Positions 1-8,609 of a stretch of 64,000 bases of DNA are shown here, in pieces. The translations under genes and the position numbers were made by a program. How positions within the stretch are numbered: the first letter of the stretch is position 1; every line of letters begins with the position of its first letter. This DNA comes from Vibrio pelagius (GTDB taxonomy: Bacteria > Pseudomonadota > Gammaproteobacteria > Enterobacterales > Vibrionaceae): positions 372,001 to 436,000 of the forward strand of contig NZ_AP025503.1 of the NCBI RefSeq assembly GCF_024347575.1, in the 5' to 3' direction. The notes beneath the pieces are model-generated. The model saw only the letters and a program-made list of their open reading frames with translations. It had not been told where the DNA came from and did no database searches.

Positions 1-368
1 GTTCGGTAGAAACGGAGGCGACGCACACGGTTTTGGTCGTTGTGAGTAAGCGTATTTTAGACCGTGCCAATCTCTATAAGCAACAGTATCTTCTGAATGG
101 CCATCAGGAGCGTAACAGCTTAGGAGAGCCACTCCGATATAGCAGAACGGGTTGGCTACTACCTATTGATCAGAGCGATGTAAGCTGTGATTATTGGTTA
201 GAGCAGTTATATCCTGATAGACGAGTTTTAGGTTTGAAAAGCCCTAAAATTGAGAATTTGAGCGATCAATTTGAGTACCATTGTCGCTACAAATATACAG
301 AAAAATACCAAATAGAGATTTTACTCAAAGGTGAACGTTTTCGTGTGATGGCCAATATTTTGGCTTAG
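1..368 (+). CDS. mshF: MSHA biogenesis protein MshF, 5' end outside window
   Basis: The frame that ends at the TAG at 366-368 is open back to base 3, so the gene very probably begins upstream of the window. The TTG at 33 is only the first possible start inside it. The visible part is about 120 residues, soluble and basic, with no clear catalytic motif. It is called MshF from position: in vibrios mshF sits between mshG and mshB, and mshB follows here after an 81-base gap. Its role in MSHA pilus assembly is poorly defined. The family assignment rests mostly on synteny, so the exact product name is moderately sure. Confidence 0.72.
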   Translation, partial: SVETEATHTVLVVVSKRILDRANLYKQQYLLNGHQERNSLGEPLRYSRTGWLLPIDQSDVSCDYWLEQLYPDRRVLGLKSPKIENLSDQFEYHCRYKYTEKYQIEILLKGERFRVMANILA

Positions 369-412
369 TGAAAATGTTGACGGTTTTCTATGGTTTTATA
401 GGCGTGCATATG

Positions 413-418
413 TATAAT
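413..418 (+). promoter_or_regulatory. Candidate -10 box upstream of mshB
   Basis: A perfect TATAAT lies about 31 bases before the mshB ATG, directly preceded by TG. No good -35 is visible at the usual spacing, so this is a tentative promoter for the structural (pilin) half of the msh locus. Confidence 0.35.
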
Positions 419-449
419 GCGCATAAGCAATGAGATGAGAAGGTAGAAA

Positions 450-1025
450 ATGCTTAAAAATCAAAAGGGTTTCTCCCTTGTTGAATTAGTGATTGTGATT
501 GTTGTGGTTGGTTTGTTGGCTGTGGCAGCACTACCTAAATTTCTAGATGTGACTGACGAAGCGAAAAAGTCGAGTATTGAAGGTGTCGCTGGTGGCTTTG
601 CGACGGCAGTGTTGTCGGCTCGCGCTCAGTGGGAAGCTGAAGCTCGCCCAACAGCAAAAATTGGGAATGAAACATACAATACTGTAAACTATGATGGTGT
701 TGATTTTTGGTTGACGAGATCGAAGAACAGTAGCAACGTCGATACTGATTTTCGTGACGGCTACCCTTGGGCACTCAATGAGAATTCCACCTCATTTCCA
801 CAGAGTCTAACCAACGAAATTTGTTCAGAGCTGATGGACAATCTTCTGCAAAACCCGCCAAAAGTAGGGGATGTAGATAATGTAGCTAGCGACAGCAACT
901 ACAAGTACTCAGCGGAAGCGAATACAAATGATGCGACCTGTACTTACGTTCAACTTGAAGGTAATACTGGGCATCAGTTTGTTTATGAAATCAAAACTGG
1001 TCGTGTGACCGTAACGTTGCAGTAA
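450..1025 (+). CDS. mshB: MSHA minor pilin MshB
   Basis: Type IV pilin-like protein of 191 residues. A short basic leader ends at Gly7, followed by the mature N-terminus FSLVE with the conserved Glu at +5 and a hydrophobic helix (about residues 8-28). This is the prepilin peptidase signature. The globular part carries cysteines near the C-terminal half (EICSEL and ATCTYV) that could form the pilin disulfide. The ATG at 450 follows GAGAAGG. It lies directly before mshA, as in the V. cholerae msh locus, and encodes a low-abundance pilin proposed to join the MSHA fibre or its initiation complex in the inner membrane and periplasm. Confidence 0.9.
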   Translation: MLKNQKGFSLVELVIVIVVVGLLAVAALPKFLDVTDEAKKSSIEGVAGGFATAVLSARAQWEAEARPTAKIGNETYNTVNYDGVDFWLTRSKNSSNVDTDFRDGYPWALNENSTSFPQSLTNEICSELMDNLLQNPPKVGDVDNVASDSNYKYSAEANTNDATCTYVQLEGNTGHQFVYEIKTGRVTVTLQ

Positions 1026-1057
1026 CCCTGCATTATAAACATAGAGAGAGTCAAACT

Positions 1058-1507
1058 ATGAAAAAACAAGGCGGTTTCACCCTAATCGAATTAGTGGTAG
1101 TAATTGTTATCCTAGGTATTCTTGCTGTAACGGCAGCACCACGTTTCCTAAACCTGCAAGATGATGCGAAGCGTGCATCAGTAGAAGGCTTACGAGGTGC
1201 GATTGCAGGTGCATCAGGAATCGTATACGGCAAAGCTGCAATTGAAGGTGTTGAAAAAAGCACAAGTAAAGCTATCAATATTAATGGTACAGATGTTGAC
1301 ATTGTTTTCGGTTATCCTGCTGCAACATCTACAGCGTTACAAGCCGTAGTATCTGGATTATCAACCGACTGGAAGTTAGTAAACTCTCCTGTTAGCGGCG
1401 GAGTTGGATATGGTTTCTCAAATTCAAACCAAGAGTGTTATGTAGAGTATTTAGCAGCAGCTGCTAGCAATGCTGAGCCAACAATCCAGTTAACTAACTG
1501 CGATTAA
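1058..1507 (+). CDS. mshA: MSHA major pilin MshA
   Basis: Major subunit of the mannose-sensitive haemagglutinin type IV pilus, which mediates surface attachment, biofilm initiation and phage adsorption in vibrios. Of 149 residues, the first six (ending in Gly-Gly) form the leader. The mature protein starts FTLIE, with Glu5 needed for assembly, and has the long hydrophobic N-terminal helix. Two C-terminal cysteines (C127, C148) would close the D-region loop, as in other type IVa pilins. The middle and C-terminal parts are the variable surface. The gene has its own Shine-Dalgarno (GAGAGAG) and is followed at once by a terminator, fitting much higher expression than the minor pilins downstream. 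Confidence 0.95.
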   Translation: MKKQGGFTLIELVVVIVILGILAVTAAPRFLNLQDDAKRASVEGLRGAIAGASGIVYGKAAIEGVEKSTSKAININGTDVDIVFGYPAATSTALQAVVSGLSTDWKLVNSPVSGGVGYGFSNSNQECYVEYLAAAASNAEPTIQLTNCD

Positions 1508-1527
1508 TATAGCTGTTGTATATGTAG

Positions 1528-1552
1528 AGGCCAGCACCTGCTGGCCTTTTTT
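1528..1552 (+). terminator. Rho-independent terminator after mshA
   Basis: Eight-base stem AGGCCAGC/GCTGGCCT with an ACCT loop, followed by a run of T. It lies 20 bases after the mshA stop, inside the msh gene series. Confidence 0.85.
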
Positions 1553-1651
1553 CTATCTACCACACATTACTGTTAAAACCATAGGTAGAGATATCATTTT
1601 ACCTATCAATATCTTGTATAGTTGAAGTCACACCGTAGTGAGAGGTTTGTG

Positions 1652-2158
1652 ATGAAGAGAAGTCTCCCAAGTTATGGCTTTACCTTAGTCGAGCTGATAA
1701 CGGTTGTTATTTTACTGGCAATTCTATCTACCTATGCTTCCAGTCGTTACTTTGGTGCAAGTTCTTTTAACAGCGACTTGATCAAAAGTGAGCTGATTTC
1801 TTCTCTTCGTTTAACCCAGTTACGAGCAATGCATCGGAATGGGCTTTGCAACCGGTGGGGTATCGTTCAAAACCAAGCTGGTCAAGTATCTGAAGATGAA
1901 GATGAAGATGAAGATGAAGATGCGAAATGCTTATCTACTCTAAATCAATCCGACAGCAGTTTTGTTAATATTGCGAATTATGATGCAACTATCTTTTTGA
2001 CATCAGCTGATGGCTCCCAGTTTATCGACTTTGATAGCATGGGCCGCCCAAGGCAATGTGATACCAGCATCGGCCAATGTACATTGACCGCTCAACCTAA
2101 ATCTGGTTTGTCATTCTCGGTTTGTATTAATACGCAAGGGGGAATTCATGATTGCTAA
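1652..2158 (+). CDS. mshC: MSHA minor pilin MshC
   Basis: Prepilin-like protein of 168 residues from the ATG at 1652 (an in-frame TTG at 1622 is less likely; GAGAGG precedes the ATG). Leader MKRSLPSYG is followed by FTLVE and a hydrophobic helix, so it is a prepilin peptidase substrate of the GspH/FimT type. It carries an unusual acidic tract of five Glu-Asp pairs (residues about 81-90) encoded by five perfect GAAGAT repeats. Several cysteines (NGLCNRW, AKCLST, RQCD, GQCT, FSVCIN, HDC) suggest disulfides. The 3' end overlaps mshD by 11 bases. Known msh work places MshC, D, O and P in the minor-pilin complex that primes the pilus. Confidence 0.88.
   Translation: MKRSLPSYGFTLVELITVVILLAILSTYASSRYFGASSFNSDLIKSELISSLRLTQLRAMHRNGLCNRWGIVQNQAGQVSEDEDEDEDEDAKCLSTLNQSDSSFVNIANYDATIFLTSADGSQFIDFDSMGRPRQCDTSIGQCTLTAQPKSGLSFSVCINTQGGIHDC
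1892..1921 (+). repeat. In-frame hexamer repeat (GAAGAT)x5 in mshC
   Basis: Five perfect copies of a six-base unit encoding alternating Glu-Asp. Slippage would change length in two-residue steps without breaking the frame. Confidence 0.95.
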
Positions 2159-2717
2159 ATTCAAAGGCTTCACTCTAATTGAAATGGTTATCGTGATTAC
2201 TATTCTTGCCATCGCTATCACTGGTGTGACTGCCTCCTTGTTTCCTCTGGGCAAGCAAAGTGCCGATCAGGCAGCTGCAGTGAAAGCAGCTGAGCTAGGG
2301 CGTGCCGTTATGGATGAAATATTAGGTCGTAATTTTGATCATAAATCAGGTCCTAATGGTGGTTTACCTAACTGTATCCCAAAGTTAGTAGATGATGCAG
2401 AATCGTGCACTTTACCGGAAGATTTAGGTCCTGATGATGGTGAAGATTTTTCTGATAAGTCAGCTTTTAATGATGTTGATGATTTTAATGGATTGACTGG
2501 GTTAGTTACCGATGTCCTTGATGAGGATCTTCAAGGAATAAATGCTGGCTATACGGATTACAGAATCAACATTGAAGTTTTTTACGAAGTAGATGATTCT
2601 GGAATAATGTTAGGGCAGGCCTCCGCAACTGCTACGCATTATAAGCGTATAAATATCGTAATTACTGACCGTCAAGGTCAAGATTATCCAATTTCAGCGA
2701 TTAGAGGTAACTTTTGA
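2148..2717 (+). CDS. mshD: MSHA minor pilin MshD
   Basis: Prepilin of 189 residues. Leader MIAKFKG is followed by FTLIE with Glu5 and a hydrophobic helix, typical of the GspI/PilV class of minor pilins. The ATG at 2148 sits inside the end of mshC behind AAGGGGG, giving translational coupling. The central part is rich in Asp and carries two cysteines (PNCIP, ESCTL). Its stop overlaps the TTG start of mshO. It probably belongs to the tip/initiation complex with MshC, MshO and MshP in the inner membrane. Confidence 0.88.
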   Translation: MIAKFKGFTLIEMVIVITILAIAITGVTASLFPLGKQSADQAAAVKAAELGRAVMDEILGRNFDHKSGPNGGLPNCIPKLVDDAESCTLPEDLGPDDGEDFSDKSAFNDVDDFNGLTGLVTDVLDEDLQGINAGYTDYRINIEVFYEVDDSGIMLGQASATATHYKRINIVITDRQGQDYPISAIRGNF

Positions 2718-3502
2718 TTAAGATTCGAGGCTTTACTCTAATAGAGATGGTGGTGTCTATTATTTTATTAGGCATCGTTGGATTATTTTCTGGGGAAGTT
2801 ATTCGTCAGTCTCTTGTACTTTATTCTGATGTTGAAGCTCGAAGTTTATTAATTCAACAAGGTCGTTTTGCTACTGAGAGATTGCGACGTGAGCTTCGTG
2901 AAGCTGTACCAAATAGTGTCGTAACCAACTTAAGTGGAAGTTGTGTTGAATTCTTTCCAATTGTGAATAGCGGCATCTATACTAATTTACCAACTACTTC
3001 TCCAAGTAATATTTTGAGAGCTCTACCTTTTATCGATGCCGGTGATAAAGGTGACCGTATAACGGTATACCCTACTTCTAATTTCCAACTTAGAGATAAT
3101 ATTGCTCTCAATGACAACCAAGTCGCGATATTAGAGAATGACATCGATTTCTCACCTTCTATATCTTCCACAATGATCGATATTGAATTTACTTCGTCAA
3201 CGACGTTTGGCAATAACTCTCCCGCGAATCGATTTTATATTTATTCTCAACCTGTTGCATTTTGTATCGTGGGAGATGAACTGCTGCGATATGAAGCTTA
3301 TGATATGAACAGAACCTTAGAGCCCGGAGATACTACATTAGGCTCAGGTGTTGCGTTAGTTGATAGCCTAATAGATGCAAATTTTGTAGCACAAGAAGCT
3401 CAGCTGCAAAGAAATGGCTTAGTTAAAATAGAGTTGATGCTTGCAAACAATGGTGAGGTTATAAGGTTTGATGATGATGCGCTTGTCTACAACACGCCGT
3501 AA
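2714..3502 (+). CDS. mshO: MSHA minor pilin MshO
   Basis: Prepilin of 262 residues, the largest msh minor pilin, equivalent in size and position to GspJ/PilW-class proteins. It starts MIKIRG, then FTLIE and a hydrophobic helix to about residue 28. The only sensible start is TTG at 2714, which overlaps the mshD stop (TTGA) and is preceded by AGAGG. A rare start plus overlap fits low, coupled expression of a tip component. The 3' end overlaps mshP by about 32 bases. Confidence 0.87.
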   Translation: MIKIRGFTLIEMVVSIILLGIVGLFSGEVIRQSLVLYSDVEARSLLIQQGRFATERLRRELREAVPNSVVTNLSGSCVEFFPIVNSGIYTNLPTTSPSNILRALPFIDAGDKGDRITVYPTSNFQLRDNIALNDNQVAILENDIDFSPSISSTMIDIEFTSSTTFGNNSPANRFYIYSQPVAFCIVGDELLRYEAYDMNRTLEPGDTTLGSGVALVDSLIDANFVAQEAQLQRNGLVKIELMLANNGEVIRFDDDALVYNTP

Positions 3503-3899
3503 ACAGCAAGGTAGCGGACTGATATTGGTTATATTTATGCTTGTTGTAGTTATAGGATTGGTCGGATTTGTTGCCAATCGAAATCAAGAGCGAGATAGCG
3601 CTCAACTTCTTGCTTCAGTCATTGGAGCAAGGGCTGAAATGGCAGCAAGATCTGGTGCCCAAATTGAAATTAGTCGATTTTATCAAACAGATAACACAGG
3701 AAGTTGCCATTTAGGTGCCCCTCAAACAATCAACTATAATGGTGATGGCCTGGATCAATGTTCTGTAACCGTAATGTGTAATGGGATCGGCGTAATGGAT
3801 ACTGGTGCTGTAGTTCGCCAGTTAGTTTCGACCGGGCAATGTACCGTTGGGCAATGGACATTACAAAGAGTAATTCGGGTAGGGCTTCGTGATGATTAG
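3471..3899 (+). CDS. mshP: MSHA minor pilin-like MshP (no Glu5)
   Basis: Protein of 142 residues. The start region has three consecutive ATG codons (3471, 3474, 3477) after AAGG; the first is chosen. A basic leader ends at Gly14 and the following hydrophobic segment begins SGLILVIF, so position +5 is Leu rather than the Glu of ordinary pilins. This is the pattern of PilX/GspK-type proteins, which cap the tip of type IV pili or pseudopili. Three C-terminal-half cysteines are present. It overlaps mshO upstream and mshQ downstream, so translation of mshO-mshP-mshQ is tightly linked. Confidence 0.85.
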   Translation: MMMRLSTTRRKQQGSGLILVIFMLVVVIGLVGFVANRNQERDSAQLLASVIGARAEMAARSGAQIEISRFYQTDNTGSCHLGAPQTINYNGDGLDQCSVTVMCNGIGVMDTGAVVRQLVSTGQCTVGQWTLQRVIRVGLRDD

Positions 3900-6800
3900 G
3901 TTGGTATTATTGTTTTGTCTAGTTTTCAATGTTTCGACAGCATTTAGCCAAGACTATTATGTAGGTTCCGCAATACGGAAGCTACCTCCATGCTCTGTTC
4001 CATACACGTTTCCAGCTCATAAAGTATACAAGTGCAGTGGTGTCGTAGAGCTCTCTGCAGGCGATAACCTCTACCCATCAACAACATCAACCTTAGTCGC
4101 AACTGGTGGCTTTGTCTTACGTGGCAGCAACAATATACAAGGACAATCGAACAAGAAACTCGGTCTTGAAGGTGACATTTACTCCTATTATGAAACAAAT
4201 CTAGACCATGTAATTCTATCTGGAGATGTTCGTTCACAAAACTACATAGATATCGATAACAGTGATATCAACGGAACACTCACTACTGATTATGGTTATG
4301 TCAGTGTCAATGGTTCGACGGGAAGCATCGGGGATGTCTTTTCTCACAATGGTGTCTGGATGGATGGCGCCAATGTAGATGGAAATGTAACAACAAGAAA
4401 CGACATTGTCTCGTTAACTAATGTATCAGGAGGAGTTGGCGACATATATTCTCAAAATGGTGTTCGGGCAGAGAACTCAACGATTGAAGGGGATGTTACA
4501 ACAACATACCAAACAGTCACACTAATAGATGTAGACGGTGGAGTTGGTGATATTTATGCTCAAAATGGTGTTCGGGTTGAGAACTCAAATGTTGAAGGCG
4601 ATGTGACGACACAGTACGGTACTATTACCATTGAGGACTCAAGCGGAGGCTTTGGTGATTTAAGTGCTCAAGGAAAGATTGAAGTTATTGATACCACGAT
4701 TAACGGTAATTTAGTTAATACATGGAATGGTATTACGTTAAGTGGAACGACGCATATTACCGGAGATGTCACCTCTTTTGGGGATAGTAATAATGGTGTC
4801 GTGTACTTCAATGATGAGGCATCTGTCGATGGCATATGTTTATATATAACGGTACCTGAGGATGCTTGCGGTAGTGGAAGTCCTCCTGAACCTGCTGCAC
4901 TTTACCATTTTGATGAATCAAGCTGGAGTGGTATTACTAATGAAGTGATTGATAGTTCCGGAAACGGATTACACGGCGTTGCAAAAAACGGTGCAACGAC
5001 TGCACCTGCATCAAATAACTCAGCTTTACCTAGCATCGATTCCCTAGGTACTTGCGGTTACGGTGTTTTTGACAATCAACAAAATCAATATGTTGAAGTT
5101 GCAGACCATGATCTTTTAGATATGAATGGTTCCTTCACCATATCAGCTTGGGTCCGTCCTGGGAGTTACCCGAGCTCTGGCCTGCATACTATTTTATCTA
5201 AAGACACCAATTATGAGTTTCATATTAACTCGCAAGGAAAAGTGTTTTGGTGGTGGGAAGATGAAGATGGTCAAAAATCAATAACGAGTAAAAACTCACT
5301 ACCTTTGAATCATTGGAGTTTTATCACTGTTCGCTATAACCAAAACACTGAAGTGGCAAGACTATTTATTGATGCTAGCAGTGAAGGAAAACTTGAAGAT
5401 GTTGAAGATATAGTAACGAATAACGATCCGCTTCAGATTGGCCAAGACCAAAACTACTCGGGTAGGGCGTTTGATGGCTTCATTGATGAGATTCAACTTT
5501 TTGAAAAAGCACTTTCCAAGAGCGAAATCGAAGATTTGATGGCTCAAAGGCATCAGTGTTCCGACACACCTGTTCTTCAATGTTTTACCGATGATTTCAA
5601 TAGTGGCAACCTTTCTAATCTATGGGTTACTTCACGAAGTAAAGGCTCTTTTACACCAGATATTGTGAGTAATCGACTGCGGTTTACAGAAGCGGGTCGT
5701 AATCAATCTACCGCTTCTAGTTATCAGCGCCTGTTCCCTGCTGCAAACAACTTAGTCGAGATCGAGTTTGATCACTTTGCTTATGGTGGGAATGGTGCAG
5801 ACGGTATTGCGATAGTCCTATCTGATGCGACTGTAACACCTAAACCTGGAGCCTTTGGTGGTCCACTGGGCTATGGCTTTAAATCTGGAGAGCCGGGGTT
5901 TGCTGGTGGCTGGTTAGGTATCGGTATTGATGAGTATGGTAATTATTCTAATGAGGGAGGCACAGGCGATAAACCTGGAAGGCGTCGGCAAAGTGTGGCT
6001 TTAAGAGGTTCAGGTACGAATGAAACAGGCTATGAGTACCTAGCCGGTGCGTGTAATGACGGTAAGACGAATACAAGTGGTAGTTGTTTAGATCCTGAAG
6101 TGGACAACAACAATAGTGGGGACACCCATCGTTATAAAATCGTTGTCGATTCACGCAATAGTGGGGAATCCAATGTTGAGATATTTCGGAAACTGGGTAG
6201 TGGTAGCTGGAGCACTATTGTAGAACCTATCAATGTACTTGATAACCAATACAGCCAATCTGATATCCCACAAGATTTCTTGCTCTCGATTACAGGTTCA
6301 ACGGGTGGTTCAACAAACATCCATGAAATTGATAACTTCCAAGTTTGTGCGTTAGACTCACGCCCTATCGAAGATCAAATTGATCACTTTAGACTGACGC
6401 ACTCTGGACAAGAACTCACTTGTAATGCGGAAAGTGTATTGGTTGAAGCTTGCTTAGATGCAACATGTAGTTCGAGATATACTGGTTCGGTGACCGCTCA
6501 CCTTACTCCAGCGACTCTAGATGACGGCGGATGGATTGGTGGAAATGTCGTTACCTTCAGCGGCGGAAGCGCGAGCTTTGACATACGAAAAAAACAAATA
6601 GGTAGCGTCACTTTAGGGGTGACGGGCTCTTCGCCAACCACCAAGCCGTTTTCTGAAACTTTGTGTAGTAAGGCAGGCTCAGGATTTAGCGCTAATAATT
6701 GTGAATTAGAATTCACCAGCAGCGGTTTTGATCTTGTAGTTAATGATAAAATTGCCAATTTGCCTACCACTGCAACGCTTAAAGCTGGTGGGAATTGTGG

Positions 6801-8466
6801 TCCGGGCTTTGCCAATGAAAGTAAAAGCATCGCTTTTTGGAGTACCTACGAGTCACCAATGGCGAGTGATATAGTTGGCTCTCCCAAAATTGAAATTGCA
6901 GGTACGGAAATAGGTAATACGGAATCTACATCGGCTCCTATTAACGTACAGTTCAATTCTAACGGTGAAGCTCAACTGCAATTGGATTACCCAGATGCGG
7001 GTAAACTTCAATTAAATGTCAAATATACTGGCCAGTCTGGTGAGGATGATGAGGGCCTTGTTGTTAAAGGCGATGGACAGTTTGTTAGTTTCCCGCAGCG
7101 GCTTATCGTAACTGCCAAAAATAGTGCCAATCAATCGGGGGCCTGTGCGAGTGCTAACTTGAGTTGCTCAACTTTTGCTAAAGCGGGAGAGCGATTTAAT
7201 ATCGAGGTAACAGCAGTCAGCGGATCTGACGCAAGTCTAAATCGAAGTGAAATCACAACACCAAACTACAGTGATAGTATTGGATTTGAGCATCTACTTG
7301 TCGCTCCTAATGGGAGAGAGGTAGGAGAGCTTGCTTTATTTGATAACAGTGATGAACCTATCACGACTCCAGAAAGTGTCTTGCTTTCTCCGGGAGAGAC
7401 GAAAGTTACTTCTGCAACTATCTCCGAAGTGGGCGTGTTTTCAATCAAGGTTACGCCTCCAGAAACTTACCTAGGCAGCAACTTTCATACTATAGCGCCT
7501 GCGACAAGCGCCAATATTGGACGTTTTTACCCTGCATATTTCACGGTTTCTGACTCAAGCATATCACCCAATTTGGATGCGTTTTGCTCGAACGATGATA
7601 ATCCTGTCTCGAAGTTTAGTTATATCGGTCAAAGCTTTACCTATGTTCAATCGCCTGAACTCTATTTAGAGCCTAGATCAGTGCAAGGAGATGAAACTAA
7701 GAATTACTATCATAAAAACTGGTGGAATTACTCGACGCCATGGGCCGGCCGCAACTACATAGATTCTAATAGCCGGAACATAGTATTTGAAGGTGACGGA
7801 GGCACGATGTCAGAGTTTGCATCTGGCCGTATCTATTTAAGTGATGCTGAGTTGATCCGTTATGAGAAAACTGAGCCCGCTATATCACCGTTTGTTGCCG
7901 ATTTTAGTTTGCACCTTGCGGCAAGTGATTTAATCGATTCAGATAATGTGTGTGTTAAGACTTCGGATAGTAATTCTTTCAGTGATTGCCTCTCGTATTC
8001 GTTTTCAGATATTGATGAGGAGATGGAATTGCGATGGGGGCGGTTACTTATTCATGATACTTATGGCCCAGAAGTTTCGCCTATTCGACAGCGTGTTGAA
8101 GTTCAACATTTTGAAAATGGACGCTTTACGACTAACTTACTTGATTCGTGTACAGACTTAGTTTCTATCAATCGCTTTGATTTGACCTCAGATGATTACA
8201 CCGTAGTGACATCGGGGATACCAAACCCTCCAGAGGTGAAGGCAAGCTTACTGAGTGCTCAAGTTGTAAATGGTGAATCATGGATTGAGTTTTCTGCTCC
8301 GGGCGCTGGTGAAGCTGGTTCGATTGATACTGAAATTGACTTAAATGCCCATGCTACTCCTTGGCTTATTGAGGATTTAAATGGTGCAGGTACTGTTTCG
8401 GGGGGAGCGCAGTTTGGTATCTACCGCGGTAATGATCGTGTAATTTGGTGGAATGAACAAAACTAA
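3892..8466 (+). CDS. mshQ: MSHA-associated giant secreted protein MshQ
   Basis: Last gene of the msh operon, 1524 residues from the ATG at 3892 (a GTG sits one codon before). An N-terminal signal peptide (about residues 1-20) ends near FSQD. Residues 111-290 form five 36-residue repeats, each two 18-residue coils starting GDV/GDI, which suggests a beta-helix. Residues about 335-555 look like a LamG/concanavalin-fold domain (YVEVADH, SFTISAWVRPG, DGFIDEIQLFEKALS). Residues about 564-820 resemble an L-type lectin-like domain (ADGIAIVLSDA, GGWLGIGIDEYGNYS). The remainder is a beta-rich MshQ-type C-terminal region with several cysteines. Predicted location is the cell surface or pilus tip, and an adhesin role is inferred from domains and operon position, not shown. 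Confidence 0.88.
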   Translation: MIRLVLLFCLVFNVSTAFSQDYYVGSAIRKLPPCSVPYTFPAHKVYKCSGVVELSAGDNLYPSTTSTLVATGGFVLRGSNNIQGQSNKKLGLEGDIYSYYETNLDHVILSGDVRSQNYIDIDNSDINGTLTTDYGYVSVNGSTGSIGDVFSHNGVWMDGANVDGNVTTRNDIVSLTNVSGGVGDIYSQNGVRAENSTIEGDVTTTYQTVTLIDVDGGVGDIYAQNGVRVENSNVEGDVTTQYGTITIEDSSGGFGDLSAQGKIEVIDTTINGNLVNTWNGITLSGTTHITGDVTSFGDSNNGVVYFNDEASVDGICLYITVPEDACGSGSPPEPAALYHFDESSWSGITNEVIDSSGNGLHGVAKNGATTAPASNNSALPSIDSLGTCGYGVFDNQQNQYVEVADHDLLDMNGSFTISAWVRPGSYPSSGLHTILSKDTNYEFHINSQGKVFWWWEDEDGQKSITSKNSLPLNHWSFITVRYNQNTEVARLFIDASSEGKLEDVEDIVTNNDPLQIGQDQNYSGRAFDGFIDEIQLFEKALSKSEIEDLMAQRHQCSDTPVLQCFTDDFNSGNLSNLWVTSRSKGSFTPDIVSNRLRFTEAGRNQSTASSYQRLFPAANNLVEIEFDHFAYGGNGADGIAIVLSDATVTPKPGAFGGPLGYGFKSGEPGFAGGWLGIGIDEYGNYSNEGGTGDKPGRRRQSVALRGSGTNETGYEYLAGACNDGKTNTSGSCLDPEVDNNNSGDTHRYKIVVDSRNSGESNVEIFRKLGSGSWSTIVEPINVLDNQYSQSDIPQDFLLSITGSTGGSTNIHEIDNFQVCALDSRPIEDQIDHFRLTHSGQELTCNAESVLVEACLDATCSSRYTGSVTAHLTPATLDDGGWIGGNVVTFSGGSASFDIRKKQIGSVTLGVTGSSPTTKPFSETLCSKAGSGFSANNCELEFTSSGFDLVVNDKIANLPTTATLKAGGNCGPGFANESKSIAFWSTYESPMASDIVGSPKIEIAGTEIGNTESTSAPINVQFNSNGEAQLQLDYPDAGKLQLNVKYTGQSGEDDEGLVVKGDGQFVSFPQRLIVTAKNSANQSGACASANLSCSTFAKAGERFNIEVTAVSGSDASLNRSEITTPNYSDSIGFEHLLVAPNGREVGELALFDNSDEPITTPESVLLSPGETKVTSATISEVGVFSIKVTPPETYLGSNFHTIAPATSANIGRFYPAYFTVSDSSISPNLDAFCSNDDNPVSKFSYIGQSFTYVQSPELYLEPRSVQGDETKNYYHKNWWNYSTPWAGRNYIDSNSRNIVFEGDGGTMSEFASGRIYLSDAELIRYEKTEPAISPFVADFSLHLAASDLIDSDNVCVKTSDSNSFSDCLSYSFSDIDEEMELRWGRLLIHDTYGPEVSPIRQRVEVQHFENGRFTTNLLDSCTDLVSINRFDLTSDDYTVVTSGIPNPPEVKASLLSAQVVNGESWIEFSAPGAGEAGSIDTEIDLNAHATPWLIEDLNGAGTVSGGAQFGIYRGNDRVIWWNEQN
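4222..4761 (+). repeat. Five 108-bp (36-residue) repeats in mshQ
   Basis: The encoded protein repeats every 36 residues, each unit beginning GDV, GDI or GDL, with an 18-residue half-period. Units three and four are also very similar at DNA level (shared CTCAAAATGGTGTTCGGG and GAGAACTCAA), indicating recent duplication. Confidence 0.85.
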
Positions 8467-8609
8467 TTGAACAGCGAGTGCCTATATTCGTTAACGATCG
8501 CGTGATCTACCGAGGGGAGAGTGGCCTTACAGGTCAGCGATAATATAATTTTCGCGCGCTAAGTTAGGAATCTGTAAGAAAATGCGGGTTTCAGCCCATG
8601 TTTATACGT

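Noticed and set aside
1004..1039. Promoter directly upstream of mshA
   Set aside because: A TATAAA is present at about 1034, but no -35 at usual spacing and no sigma-54 GG/GC pair at the right distance could be found.
6498..6830. 110-codon minus-strand frame inside mshQ
   Set aside because: No start signal or domain; the plus-strand frame is continuous and has a clear signal peptide and domains.
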